Assembly (NCBI GenBank): GCA_018873245.2
Contig: JAEMBT020000008.1
Location: 15,562,090-15,626,089 of the forward strand
DNA from: Archegozetes longisetosus
Lineage: Eukaryota > Arthropoda > Arachnida > Sarcoptiformes > Trhypochthoniidae
DNA: 64,000 nt
Direction of reading: 5' to 3'
The position numbers and the translations under genes were made by a program. Below are positions 50,922 through 64,000 of the stretch, in pieces. The stretch's first letter is position 1, and every line of letters starts with the position of its first letter. Below the pieces are notes generated by a model, which was not told the origin of the DNA, ran no database searches, and was given only the letters and a program-made list of their open reading frames with translations.

Positions 50922-53826
50922 TATTGTTAAAAAAGTTTTTAGTAATAGAAAACTGTGTCAATAATGATGATTAAATAAAAGTTGATTTGATTGTTGAGAA
51001 CTCTCACATGGAAGTCATGTTCAAAACTATACTTTCATTTGTATAAAATATTATTTACATTATATAAAGTTAAGTAAACATTGATCTCTAGATTAATTGA
51101 CTTCGAAACCCTATCTTAAAGTAGTCGCTCAGCACTGAATTTATTTGTGCTTTAGAGCAAACACTCGATCCAAGAAGAGAGTGAGAGTCAGTCAGTTTGA
51201 TAGAGAGAAGCTTTAGTGAGCATATGCTAAAAATGGAAACAGCCTGACGGTAGCACTCCAATAGACTAATTTAGTTAATATACATTTTGTTTTGCTTTGC
51301 TAACAAATCAGAGCCAACACACTGTCAAAAGTATTTACTGTACTCTTCTCTAAAACACTTTTCTAATTATAACCTCTAACCGCCCTAACATTCGATTTTA
51401 ATCATTTCTAAGTCTCTAAATAAACTAATTTTATTACTGTTTGCATATAGATTAGGTTTAAAATTAATCTCATTATCAAAGTACTCCATGGATTGCATTT
51501 TTTCGCTATCGTCCGTGCAGAATGCATTCATTTTTTCTGCTCAGAGCTATCACTCGAAGCTTTTCATGATTTTTTTAAGAATAGTTATTTTGTCTGCAAA
51601 TAGACTTTGAAGACTAAGCAATCGATTCAACGGAATAAGACTTGGCATAGTCTGTAGCAATACTAATTATATCGAGCATTCTCAATGATTAGATTAGATT
51701 TAGAATAAGTATTTTGCTGAGAAGTCATCGACAATAACGTTTCGAATGGATATATGCTCTTTTTATTCAAGCATTCATTTCAATTGCAACTTGTTCTCAG
51801 TTGTTTTCATAGTATCATTAGCTTTGATAAACAAGTAAGAATTGCAAACTCATCAGATTCATCGAATCATCTGATATAAACTATGTAAACATGAAATTTC
51901 ACTTTGGAAATAGTGATCCATTTCTATGATTAGGTACACTGAGATGAGATATTAAAGTGAATTGCAACTTAAGAATTGCATTTAAAGTTCAATTCAAGTC
52001 AATGTGCCATTCATTTGATAACTATAGCATTATCACCTATGTTTAAATTAAGGGACCGAAACATAAACATTATTATTCTTGGAATTCAACTGAACCGTCT
52101 TGTATGCAGAAGTTCTTTCCTTAGAATCATTTTTAAGCTGTTTCTAACCTAACCCGCATTGCTTAACATTCACTCTCTATCTTTTTACGTCAAGACTGCA
52201 AACAATATTTTGTATTTTTTTTAAATCAGAATCCATTGAGAAGCACTCAGATTGAAAAAAATTAGATAAAATTATTTTAATAATTAAAAGTTTAATTATA
52301 AGCCGAACACGTTTACCCTATTTTTCATGCTTCATAAATTTTCGACTCAGATTGTCTCCAAATCATCATTAATTATATCTATGTAGAAGCTCGTCAAAAC
52401 AAAACTATATGCGCTTCAACAATAGTTTACGATTTAATTATAGACTTAAGATTTGTACTATTTTCTATTTGAGTTGGTTTTCTTATCCACTGTCGTTTCT
52501 CGAGCTCTTATTTGAATTAAGTTCTGGTCATTTTAGATTACGTTAAACTTTACTATTGATTAGCACTACTTTGAATCAAAATTTAATTATGTTTTAATTG
52601 ACATAAACTTTTGAATAATACATCAAATTTTATGTTAATAATGTAAATGTCCCCCATTGTTGGCCGCGACGTCCCTAATCCGGTCGGAAAAGGAACGGTA
52701 CACTCGTTTGAATAATTCTTTATCTCTATTAATATTCTGCACTTCAATGCGAATCCAATGCTTTAATCACCATTAACATTGACAATGTTATGTAAAAAGT
52801 TATTTTTGACATTTTATGCAAAAATTCAACTCTTTATCTTTAATTTCATACCAATTTCAATTAATAATTATAATTAAAACATAATTTAACTTAATTCCAA
52901 AGTAGTGCTAGACTAATGTACCACATAATATTTTAAAGCTTAATATAAGCGGTATTCTGTTTATAAATTCCACAAATTTAACTTATGGAGTATTATTAGC
53001 TCGATAATACCTTTACAAGTTTAGTCAAGAACTTGCTTTCAAAAAGTCTTGAAGTTAATCAAGAATTCCGTTATAGATCTAAACATTGTTTGAATTTGAT
53101 CCAAAATTTGAATCCCAACAAAACTGTTAAAATGAAACCTTATGCTCAAACTTTTAGCTAAGATTTCTGACCATCAGTATAAGAAATATGTTCTGAATGA
53201 ATCAAGTTTCGAACTAGAAAGTTTTAATTAAGAGACTTATTTAACTGAGATTTTGATGCAAAATGTCAATATAAATAAACATGATCAAAGTTGAACATGG
53301 ACAAGTCAAATTGACTAGACACCTATTGATTTGTTTAATTTTGATAAAATCTGACTTTTGTGCAGTTATTTCTTCAAAAAATGATGAAAGACTAGATTTT
53401 TACTAGAAATTCATAAACGATCAAGTTTTGCATAGAAAGTTGTTGCACTAATGGGGTCTATTTCGAACAATTAGAAAACTAAGCCAACGCCAAAACTAAA
53501 GTTAACAAAAGTTGAACAAAATTCACCTGGAATATTATCTTAAGAACTTAAATTGAGTTTCTGAATATTATGATACTTTATGTTTATGTATGTTGCCATC
53601 GATTGTTTGAGAATAAGTTTTTGTCAAACGTTGAAAACCGGTTATTGTATTGTTTGTCTGAGACGTTCTGATCTCTACTTATCATATGTTTTGCATTAAA
53701 TGTTTTGCTCAAAATAAAGTCAGACCAAAATAAAAACAACTTATATTTAAAAAACTAAAATGTTTTGATTTACACTTAATACTATTATTAATTAAATTGT
53801 AATTAGATTTAAATAAATTGTTGAAA
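50922..53826. other. Spacer between F-box paralogues
   Basis: 2.9 kb of head-to-head spacer with no recognisable exon. It is AT-rich except for a 60-base GC-rich island at 52651-52710. Confidence 0.6.
52651..52710. other. Short GC-rich island
   Basis: About 58% G+C over 60 bases by direct count, with several CpGs (ttggccgcgacgtccctaat), in an otherwise AT-rich desert. No open frame, tRNA or known motif was recognised. It could be a fragment of a mobile element. Confidence 0.6.
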
Positions 53827-55683
53827 ATGCCGAAAACGGCCAAAAAGAGAAGATTAGATTTAATTGAAAACAGTTATAATTTAAGATCAAAAAGAAATGG
53901 CAATAAAAGTGATGACAAAAACGATCCAATTACTGATAATAATCTAAATAATAACCAAAATTGCGAACAATTGTCTATTAATGTGTCAAACATTTCGTTA
54001 TCGACTCATAAGTTGACCAAAATGCCCAACAAGTACTACAACTTGAGGCGAAGAGGAACACGGACTGATGATAATTCACATCAGATTCAGTTTAAGACAA
54101 GTCACACAAAACTTAACGATTTGCCTGACGATTGTCTTTTACTTATATTTGAAAAGTTGGACACAATCAAAGACAAATGTTACGTACAATCAGGTTGTTA
54201 TAATTGACATTAAATCTGTTAATCGACTACTTATTTTGAAACTGTTGTTTGTATTTCATTTATTGTAATAGTGAGCAAACGCTTTAATTATTTGATGAGT
54301 CGTTTACTAAAAGCCCAAAAGATGTTTAGCGTAAACACCACTTTTGGACACAATTCTAAGAGTCTGTATTGTAATTTATATTTTATTTTGGATTTTACAT
54401 TGTTTTTCGTTGTCTTTTAGGTCAACAGGTCTTAAGCAGAAAAATGTGTAAAAATGTCATAATGAAATGTCCAAATCTTCAAATGTTCAAAATGCCAGGT
54501 TTTTATGCAAAGACAACAACACTTGCATTAATGGTATTCAATTAGACAATTATTTGATATTTTAATTGATTCATTTGTCTATTCTATTATTAGACCGAAT
54601 CGGTGACGACGAAATGTTTTATTTGGCCGAATATTGTAGTGGCTTAAGAGAACTGGACATCTGTGGCTGCGGTAATGTGTCTGAATATGGCATCAGTCAA
54701 ATCGTAAAGAAATGCCTTAATTTGGAAAAGTTAAGCATCAGTTTCTGCAATCAAGTCAGTGGTGTTTCATTCAGTAAATTGACCAAAAACTTCAAACAAT
54801 TGTCACTTAATGGCAATGAAATGACTCCCGTATGTTCTCTAACTTTCATGGCTTCTAATCATTGATTTATTTACTTCACGAATTATTGTTTTTTCAGTCA
54901 TTAGTCGATACTTTTAAGTGTCTAAATAAAGGCGATGGAAAACATTTGACTGAACTGAACGTTAGCTTGTATAACACGCTTGAAACTCAAGATCATATTC
55001 TTGAACTTATTTGCAGCAGTTTTCACAATCTCGAATGTCTCAGATATTCTATATTTTCAAGTAATTGATAAATTGTTTGCTTAACTCTAACTATTGTTTA
55101 GTAATTAATTATTTTTTTGCGTGAAACAGGGGTTGCCTGTAAATACGGAGTGATCGCACGGCTGAAAAATTTGACTCATTTAGCATTTGATTCAAATTCA
55201 CTCAACTTAAACGACGAAGAGTTCATTAAGATAATGGAAGGTTGCAGTCGATTGAAAAGTCTTTGCATACGATATGATGTGACTAAAGATGAAGCCACAA
55301 TTACTGATTATTCAATGAGAAAACTACCGCTTCTTTGCCCTAATATCGAGAAATTCCATTTTCACACCAAAAACAACTTCATCGAGACGATCACCGATTC
55401 TTCTATTATTAATTTTGTGCAATTAAAACATTTGGAGTCATTGTCTTTGAAATGCTTTGAAAATATAGGCGACGCTGTGATAAGTGTTATTAAGTCATGT
55501 CCAAAACTCGATAATTTATTTTTGCTCAAATGCCAGAAAGTGACCAATGCTACAATTGATGCGCTCATCATCGCTGCTAAGACTCACCCAATCAAAAAGA
55601 TTAAATTTGGAATTAGTGGAGATAATTTCAAGTCTAAGAAGAAGAAACTTCCGCCAAACTTAATCGATTGCTCAAATCCATAG
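53827..55683 (+). CDS. F-box/LRR protein, six exons
   Basis: Putative SCF ubiquitin-ligase substrate receptor, paralogous to the intronless minus-strand gene 2.9 kb upstream. Exons 53827-54193, 54272-54361, 54421-54498, 54594-54829, 54898-55060 and 55130-55683 give 495 residues. The N-terminal 95 residues are basic and polar, with a repeated motif (YNLRSKR and YNLRRRG) absent from the paralogue. The F-box follows at about residues 97-140 (LNDLPDDCLLLIFEKL) and is split by intron 1. LRR units include LRELDICGCGNVS, LEKLSISFCNQVS and LDNLFLLKCQKVTN. The C-terminus NATIDALIIAAK...LPPNL matches the paralogue. The exon 3 donor at 54498 was chosen because the stronger-looking GT further on (54534) breaks the frame. 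Confidence 0.85.
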
Positions 55684-57361
55684 ATCTTAGCTTGTAGTTA
55701 TACTAACGATTATTTGATTCTCAATAGAGAAAAATTGTTTCGTTCTTTAACTAAATTATTATATCCCCATAATTTAGTCTGTCTTCACATTTATTTTCGC
55801 TTATTATTTGTCTAATAACTTAATTATTATTAGCTCACATTCCAAGTTACTCTGTTTGATTTGATTTGAAAATTACTTTAATTACTTTTAATCATTAATT
55901 AAGAATTAGTTTTCATAAAAATTATTTAATTATTAATACAATCAAAATATGCAATAATGACTTAACTAATTGTCAATTAATCATTGGTTCTTTCGGTTAA
56001 TTAAAGCGTTGTTTGATTTGTTGTTAAGCATTAAAAACTTTTCTGATAATGTTTACCAAATCGATATCAAGTTATTATAAATTCGATGATAAGTCATTAG
56101 TAATTTGATTGAATTGTAGTAAATATATGTTATTTAATTATATATTGTGTCTATTTATCACCTGATCATTTGGTTATATAAAAGACTTTTCAGTAAAAGA
56201 ATTTATTATAATGTTCGTAATTTATATCTCAATTGAACTTCAATTATATCTGTTTTTATAAAGAGAAAAGTTTTAACAGTCAATGTAAGAGTTTCCTATT
56301 GTCTTAAATCGAATAAAATTTAAGTTTTTGTTATCATCAATCGAAAAGAGTTTAAATATTTGCAATTTCTTACAGTTTAGAAATAGATCTCAAAAGTATT
56401 TGTTATTATAAGTTCTTTTATATCGGATTTGTTTTGAAAGTCTGCGAACAAGTTGTGATTCATTTAAAAAGTGTTTTTATCTAATAATCATACACTTAAA
56501 TGAAATGTTCAGATAAGTAGCATCGCATTTATTTGAAATTCAATTGAAAAGGTATCTAAATTTAATGAATGGCAGAATAGAATAGGAAATATGTTCGACT
56601 AGTAGCAAAGGAAGTGTCACTCTTTCACAAATATTTCGCAATCAACACTACGAGTAAAATAAATATTTCGCACTCAACTCTATGAGTAAAGTTCAAATTT
56701 GCAACTGTGGCTTCGGAACCACGTGCCACACTTATAGGTCAAATCAAATTTTAGTTTTGGGCTTCGAATTAGCGAGTATCTGTCAAAGTAGTTGACCAGC
56801 TGCTAACTCACATCTAATCGACAATAATTGAAAAGGACTGCAAAATAACAAAATATAACTTTTATTCTTAATATGAATGAAGAACTTGGGTTTAGTTAAA
56901 AATACGAGTTTATCTTGTTCTCCGGTTGTGTCGATTCTTAGTTCAATTTATATAAGAGACAGCGTCTATTCTGCCATGGAGCCCTTCATAAGACATTTGC
57001 TTAAGATTTCTCTCTTTTTCTGGCATTTAGTGGCACTCAGACAATATTTTTCAATGACCAAATGCCCACTCACTCAGGCTCATTGCATTTCGTAATTTCA
57101 ATAGCACTCTATGTCAAAGTTTGAGGAAGGCTTTCATAGATGGCAGGCTGTCAACACAAGTAAAGCCGTAAATTTGTATCGAATGTAGCCGCTAAAAGCC
57201 TGAGATCTACTGGTGTTCTATACTTTTGAGGAAAATATATGAGATCGAACACGTGCTACGATCATGTTTATTATTATTTTTATGATATTCACAGTTATTC
57301 AGTGAGAAATAAATGATTCTATACATTAGTTGACACAAATTTAAATAAATAATAAACTAAA
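55684..57361. other. Intergenic: F-box gene to COQ2
   Basis: 1.7 kb of AT-rich sequence with no coding exon or RNA gene recognised. An E-box-like CACGTG occurs near 56720. Confidence 0.6.
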
Positions 57362-58529
57362 ATGTGCTCAAAATTACTGTTTCGCGATAAATTCAAAATA
57401 AGTTTAATATTAAAATCAAAGTTGTATCGAATTGAATGCAAACGTAATTTAAACAATAATTGGTTGAGATTTATGTCAACAAATACCTCACCAGAACGCC
57501 AAACATTTGCCGAAAGGTGTGTTCAGTCACTTCCTCGAGACATTATTCCATACGTTCGACTCATGCGTTTAGATAAACCGACGGGCAGTTGGCTTTTGTT
57601 GTGGCCTTCCTTCTGGAGCATATCATTGGCTACACCATCGGCTCAATTACCATCTCTGATGACACTCTCGCTCTTTGGTTTGGGAACAGTTGTGATGAGA
57701 GGCGCCGGTTGTGTCATAAATGACTTGTGGGATAAAGACTTCGACGCGAAAGTCGAACGAACAAAATCACGTCCGCTCGCAGCCAAACAGTTGACAACGA
57801 CCGATGCCGTTGTATTCCTTGGAGGACTATTGGGTTGTGGACTACAAGTACTTTTGCAGTTCGATTGGAACAGGTATGAAGCTTGCTTTCATATATTCTA
57901 ATTCTAGAAATTTTCAAAATTATGTCCTATTAAATGACAGCATACTATTAGGCGCCAGTTCTCTACTATTAGTTGTTTCTTATCCGGCATTTAAACGATA
58001 CACATATTGGCCACAATTCGTGTTGGGCTTGACCTTCAATTGGGGCGCCCTTCTTGGCTGGTCTGTTGTCTCGAACGGTACCCTTGACTTATCAGCCGTC
58101 TTACCACTTTATTTCGCTGGCATTTGTTGGACATTAATTTACGACACGATATATGCACATCAGGACAAAGCCGACGATATTATGATCGGATTGAAGTCAA
58201 CTGCCATCAAATTCGGAGAAGATACAGCCAAATGGTTGACAGGATTTTCTGTGTTAATGTGTTCTAGTCTTCTTGTAACTGGAATTAATACCAATCAGTG
58301 TTGGCCTTATTACACAGCCGTAACTATAACGGCACTGAACTTAGCCCATCAAATTTTTACTCTGAAAATCAATGATAGCCAAGATTGTTGGCGAAAATTC
58401 AAGAGAAACACTCAAATCGGTTGGATTTTATTCATAGGAATTGTTTTGAGTACTTATCTTAAACAAAATCAAGTCAGTGAACAAAAAGAATGTTTTGAAG
58501 TTGTAACTAAATCGCCATTAAATTTATGA
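57362..58529 (+). CDS. COQ2: 4-hydroxybenzoate polyprenyltransferase, mitochondrial
   Basis: UbiA-family enzyme of the inner mitochondrial membrane that attaches the polyprenyl tail to 4-hydroxybenzoate in ubiquinone synthesis. Exons 57362-57873 and 57908-58529 join in phase 2 across a 34 bp intron, the shortest of the window, giving 377 residues (human about 370-420). The first 45 residues are rich in K, R, L and N with few acids, as for a mitochondrial presequence. The first Asp-rich motif is NDLWDKDFD (residues 120-128), followed by TKSRPLA. The second is DTIYAHQD (250-257). LGLTFNWGALLGWS and the multiple membrane segments are also conserved. The tiny intron is supported by the frame change and by GTATG and CTAG ends, but its length is extreme and exact junctions could differ by a few codons. 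Confidence 0.93.
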
Positions 58530-59265
58530 ATTAGATATTGCTTTTATTTAGATAATTAAGTTTTCATATATTCTTTATATAAAACTCAACATAAAATTAT
58601 AAACTTTTGCTGTGATATTAAAGTTTGGTCGACTGTCTGAAAAGTACCGATTATTTCCTGGTTAAAATAGACTTTCCTTATTCTATCTTTTTTAACTTTA
58701 ATCAAAATTCATAATCTGACGATTAAAATCTGTTTCATAAGCTGTTGAGTCAGTCATCATTTATATAATCATATTGTGATTTGTTCAACCAGAAACCCTT
58801 CAATAGTTTTACGACCTTTGAGTTGTGCATAAGTTTAGAATTGCAAAAAGCAATAATTTATATAAAACATTGTTTAAAAATCCTATCATATATTGCAAAT
58901 ATATCAGACTAATAGTAATAACGTGTGTAATATATTCAACTTAATTAAAATGCGATAAAATAAATAATTTAAACATAATTTACAATATAATAGTCTGCTA
59001 TTTGAGCTGAAGTCTGAATTTGTTTAAATATCATAAAAATCTGTGAAAACATTGAGAATGTACTAAAAATTTGTGCTCAGCTTGTTCATATCTGACATTG
59101 TTGAAGAATGTGTTCACATCAACTGCCACCTGACTTAATTGAATTAATCCAAACTATCTGTATGTGAGCACGATCTTTAACAATATACAGCAAAACTAAC
59201 TGGAGCTAAATCTAATTGTAATGATAGCTAACTAAATATAAGCTATGGTTTGGCACAACCTTCAA
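58530..59265. other. COQ2/FHIP tail-to-tail spacer
   Basis: 736 bases of AT-rich 3' flanking sequence for both genes. No exon seen. Confidence 0.6.
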
Positions 59266-62200
59266 CTACTTTGGTATTGGCTCTAAAGTAGTGTTACTTT
59301 GAAAAGAAGATGGATCTAAATATTCAAGAATGAAATGTTCATAAGAAATTGCAGATAATTCTCGTAAAAACTCTTCGAAGACAATAGCCGCTAAAACAAT
59401 TTTCTGAATGCGTTCGTTCTCTTCAATTTCATTCACATCCAATGCCTTTTCCGTTTGATTCGAATTAGCCGATTTGAAAAATCTGTTCAAAAGTAAGCTA
59501 TGCTTCAGAAATGATTCTAAAACTCATAAGGTCTTATTCTCAAACCTATATCCGGCTCCTCCAGAAACTGATTCCAGAAGAGGTGCGTTTGGCGGTGAAA
59601 TCATAGAAGTAGAGCTACCTCTTCGAATGCCTTTCGGAGTCGATCGGAACAGATCTTTAAAACCTTGAAATCCCTTTCTTCGAAAAACTGGCAAGAATTC
59701 AAACAATTAATACTGACATGAAGAGTATACTTATAAAAGCAAAAATGTATACCTTCTCCAGTCTCTGATTTCAAAGATGAAATACTATTACTACGCGTTG
59801 GTTTTGCGATTTGATTATGAAATTCTTGACCAAATTTTGGTGACTTTGTTCTCCTTTTAGACAATGTTTCTTCTCTTACATACAGAAAGTGTCTCGCTTT
59901 TCGCAGTAATTCGTTGAAATTATTGATTTGAGCCGCATAGCGGTCCAACTTTTTATGTAAATCAAACAGAATAGCCCACAAAGACTTGACCCTACTTTGG
60001 AAGATAAGCGTTGAATTGAGAAGAAAAGAACGAAGTAAAGGTTGCGGGTATATCGCCAAACGAGAGATGAGACCAGTTAATTGGAGGTTTGTATAAATAT
60101 CGTTCTCACAAATCGCTTCCAATCGTGACAATAAAGTATTCAAAAATGGACCGATTGGTGAAGCAAAATCTTCATCTTCTTCTAATTGGTTTCCATTAGA
60201 ATCAGGCACAATGTGATTATTGGCACAAACGTTTGTATTATCAATACTTAATTGTAAATTCTCATCACTTTTATGACTTGCATCGTAATTAGAACTCCAG
60301 GAACGAGTCGCTCGAATACAGCTTGAAATAACAAAATGTGCGTCTTTTAGATAGTCCAGATAATTAAATAAAAGGTACTGAGCGTCTGGAGCCGGATTAG
60401 AATCGCTCCCATTACTCGTTTGTGATATTGTATCGCTATTGTCGATCAAAATATATCCATCAGAGGCAGCATTATTATGAATGTAAGTGACATGTGATGA
60501 GGAATAACAACACGAAGGAATCAATGATAGAAACTTTTGCGCTGAATCGCTGTATGAGTTCAAATCATTTACACGAAGCATCTGGTGCTCTTTACCACCG
60601 ATTAAATGCTTGCCACTTGTTAAGTATCTAAAGGAAAAAATTAATGAAAACCGAAAACTTTTCAATTCACTTAAAACATTGAATGTTTCGAGACTTACTT
60701 CAATACTAACTCTAATAACAAATCTTCACAATTCAGATCCATTAACGTTCTAAATAAAACCAAAGTAACTAAGCTAAGCTATAAATAAAACAAAACTTGT
60801 GAAAACCATCTCAAGGTTGACCAATATAAGGTTACCTTTGAGTGAGCATTCAGCCTTGTGATCAAAGTGTCTAATATTTTCTGTCCATCATATTTTTCGG
60901 CACAAATAAATTTGAGGAATACTTTTAACAAATTCGGTTCAGTAATTGTTCGAATAAATAGATCAAAATAGGCGGTCGTCGCAATTATCTCATCTAATGA
61001 ATTCTATAAAAGTTTACGCTTTAATTAGTTTAAAGTATTGGTATTGGTAAAACTTAGTATTGGTTTAGTTGAAGATTAGCTGATATTAATAGAAATGAAA
61101 ATTATCACATTTTCATATTGATTGAGTTAATCAAACATGAATTGTAAACAAATCAAATTTATATCAAAAAATGTATTTTATATGAATAATTGAATAATTT
61201 AAGATTCGAATAGAAAGCCAAGTGAATGCAAACGTGCAAAACGTGCAAAGATCATGCAATTTATTCATCAGAACAATACTTATAACTACAAACCGAATAT
61301 TTTGATAATTTTTCCAAAATTTTTAGCGGAACTCCAACGACATCCTTTAAAATGAAACATATAAGCAAAAGGACAATACAACAGCTTTCATAATTGCTAC
61401 TTTACTTAATCCCTTTGAATTGAATAACGTTTAAATTCATTTTTAACAAGATTATATAACCTAATTTCATACCTGATGCAGAGCCGGTCCGATAACAGGA
61501 ACTAGAAATCCATTGTAGACATAATCCAATAGTCGTTTTTGGATTAAAGGATGGGCTATTTGTGCGACCGCATTACAAAATTCAAGAGAGTTTAGGAAAC
61601 CTTCTAATTCGAGGTTTTCTTGAATGTCTTCCGATGTAATTTGATGCCAATCATCGGAAAGTATACAACTATTCAAGAGTGTTAGAGGTAGTGACGAATA
61701 TAGACCGCTTAGACCTGTCGCCAATACGGGACAAAAATCGGTCTCTTCAGCAACATATCTACCAATCAATTCATTATTTCGAGACAAAGCCATACATAGT
61801 AAGAGTGCATCTCTTGCTTGTTGTCCAATAGGTCCGTCTCGATGAACAAATGGTATTAACAAAGAAAATACAATAAATTTGGTTTCAACATGACTGGGGA
61901 CTAGAGGATCGGTCTGAAAGAACAGTTCCAACAGGTCTAAGTTTTGGCTCAAGCACACGCATAGAGTGTTCAGAAGAACTACAAGTCTCTTCTCGACCTC
62001 TAACTCCCCTGACTGACAGACTTTGTCAACAAATTGTGTCAAAAGATTAAGAAGTGGTCGAACCAATGGTTTTTGAAACAGAGCGTCGTTATGACAGACT
62101 TGGCTAACGAGCAGCTCATATAATTTCAACTGTTCTAATTTCATGATGTGATTCCATTTGCCGGACATTTCAGACCAAGTGTAAAGTTTGTCTAAAACAG

Positions 62201-62552
62201 ATTCAATGAACAGAAAGTCGAGAATAGGACTCATCATAATTGGTGACTGGTTTGATTGAAATGAATTGATTTGTCTCTCATTGATATAATTGTTTTCCTG
62301 CACTAGAAGTGTGACCATTTGGTCGATGTGATTAACAATACTTGTGATGTCGTCGACCGTTATTTCATCGAGCACTTTTCTACTCATACAATTGTAAGCT
62401 TGTGACCAATGAGTCTTAAATGAATCCAAAGCAGCGCCTCTATCGATTTCTTCGCGGACTGCGCTATTGTTGACTGAATTCGATTGTCTTGAATTAGAAG
62501 TCGATCCGAATATATTTGATATCTTCTTATATAACGGATTCTTTTCTGCCAT
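59266..62552 (-). CDS. FHIP family Hook/FTS adaptor protein
   Basis: FTS- and Hook-interacting protein (FAM160 family), a subunit of the FHF complex that links Hook-dynein motors to endosomes. Six exons: 62552-61473, 61003-60836, 60778-60699, 60627-59753, 59687-59546 and 59482-59266; 853 residues, all phases consistent. Conserved stretches include DWHQITSEDI and FLNSLEFCNAVAQIAHP in exon 1, TAYFDLFIRTITEPNLLK in exon 2, LFRTLMDLNCEDLLLELVL in exon 3, and VFEEFLRELSAISYEH at the C-terminus. Mid-protein low-complexity Ser/Asn-rich stretches lie in exon 4. The start is the ATG before AEKNPLYKKISNIFG; the frame extends 11 codons further without an ATG. I cannot separate the FHIP1 and FHIP2 branches with confidence. 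Intron 1 (469 bp) is longer than the rest. Confidence 0.93.
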
Positions 62553-64000
62553 TTTGTCAACATTTATGACAAACACTTTTATCAATATTTAAAGACAATT
62601 GTTTCGGTTTTTCAATTAGTAATTAACTTATCTGTCAATTAAGTAAAAGATTGTAAACAAATTGTTGTTTATGAATCAAAGTTGAAATGGATAGTTGTCT
62701 ACACTACAATTTACACTACAATTAAACGTCCAAAATATGTTTACCTTTGATTTATTATATAATCAGTCTATTCATGATCTCTATGGAGATTAAGATATGA
62801 TTGTTTGCTGGTATTCCTATTTAATAAAACAATTTCTTATTACAATAGTAAAAATGGGACGACTTTCAATATATTATAGAAACTGCTTTTCCCTTTAATT
62901 ACAGTCAAATATATTTAATGGTTAAGTTTTTACTGAATTATTTACAACTCATTGTCTATTTTTGCAAAATTTCTTTGTAATTAATAACTAATAAAATTAC
63001 ATAATATTTATTTTTAATATTTTTAGCTGTTCCCCTTTTGCCTTTAATTTATTCAAAGGACTAAAATTGTAAACGATTTTTGAGGAGATATCTAATATTA
63101 CGAAACTATTTGATAACATTTTAATCATACAAGAGAGACATCTGTTAGCACTGCACGTCAACAAATCAAAGTTTAGTTTCAACTTTCGTTTTCTTTGCAC
63201 CCAATCATTAATCTTTTCGATAAATTGTTCAATCGTGTGGTTATTAGAATAATGTCTGGCAATTGTTCAGAAATATTTCTAAATCGAAAGCAATAAATTG
63301 TTTAGATTGAAACATAGCGTTATGAAACAAAGTGTGGGTAATCATAGGAAACAAGTTTAAGCAATTAATTGAGTAAGCAGTAACCACTATTCAGATTATG
63401 ACTAATGTTCGGCATTTAAATTACGATTATCTTAAAAAGGTTTGAGCGATCAAATTTCATAGACAGCATACAAACTTTCGGTGCTTTCTGCCTTAATTCT
63501 AATCCGTCACTAACTTGACTGAAAAAGTTGCAATAATCACTGCAAAAAAGTAAAAATGATTAAGTAATAAGTTTAAAAGGCTAGTGCTATTCATGTAGCA
63601 AGTCCAAAATTAACTTGAACACACGAAAATACTGTTAAATAATATAAAAAGCATGAAAATAAATTTGATATCGCAAGAAATTCGGAACTATAATTGAAAT
63701 ACAAGTCTCTTGTTTAAATTTTCTTGCAAATGTTAGGAATAAAATTTAGCTGCCTTAGAGCTAAGCTTAACATAAGATTTGAATTTTTGATATAAAGGAT
63801 CAGGTGATCATTTACCTAAACCTCTTAGTAAGTAGAAAATTGAAATATTTCTCTTTCAATCTCATATTTTAAAGCTCTTCAAAAATCTGTCTAAATACCT
63901 TTCTTTGATAACCATAATTGATTTTGACCTTTATTTAGCAGATTAATTATCAATTTTAAGTTGAAAATTCATATGATATTGACCTAAATATTAAAATAAT
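62553..64000. other. Non-coding AT-rich right edge
   Basis: FHIP upstream flank. No coding exon or RNA gene recognised on either strand. Confidence 0.6.

Noticed and set aside
54499..54593. Extending exon 3 of the second F-box gene to the GT at 54534
   Set aside because: That donor is phase 0 and does not fit the next exon; the earlier donor at 54499 restores the LRR frame.

Overview
This is a eukaryotic nuclear window from an AT-rich animal genome. The genes have short GT-AG introns (about 55 to 120 bp, with a few longer ones) and AATAAA-type polyadenylation signals. Several protein families are animal-specific: a beat-like two-Ig surface protein, an HR96/VDR-type nuclear receptor, TMEM267, FHIP and PIAS. 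The histone H2B sequence and the HR96-like receptor point to an arthropod, and the compactness fits a mite or other small chelicerate. That placement is inference; nothing in the window fixes the species.

Left third (1-28.5 kb): almost gene-free AT-rich DNA with one real gene. A minus-strand gene at 12496-19906 encodes a secreted or membrane two-Ig protein. It has four exons; the signal-peptide exon is split off by a 6.2 kb intron that carries several (GA)n tracts.

Middle (28.5-45 kb): a gene-dense block. It holds cystathionine beta-synthase (-), an intron-containing histone H2B (+), TMEM267 (-), the NOL9/GRC3 polynucleotide kinase (+), a small single-pass membrane protein (+), SUMO (-) and a PIAS-like SUMO E3 ligase (+). 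Three pairs are head to head: CBS/H2B, TMEM267/NOL9 and SUMO/PIAS-like. The last pair puts a modifier and a ligase for that modifier in one divergent locus.

Right third (45-64 kb): an HR96-like nuclear receptor (-) with a GC-AG intron; two paralogous F-box/leucine-rich-repeat genes facing away from each other, one intronless and one with five introns; COQ2 (+), the ubiquinone prenyltransferase; and FHIP (-), a Hook/FTS adaptor. COQ2 and FHIP are tail to tail.

Multi-exon models were built by hand from reading frame, splice-site dinucleotides and phase. Every model closes to an intact frame, but none has transcript support here. The likeliest new item is the PIAS-like ligase: it keeps the SAP domain, a complete SP-RING and SUMO-interacting motifs, appears to have lost the PINIT domain, and carries a C-terminal matrin-type zinc finger.
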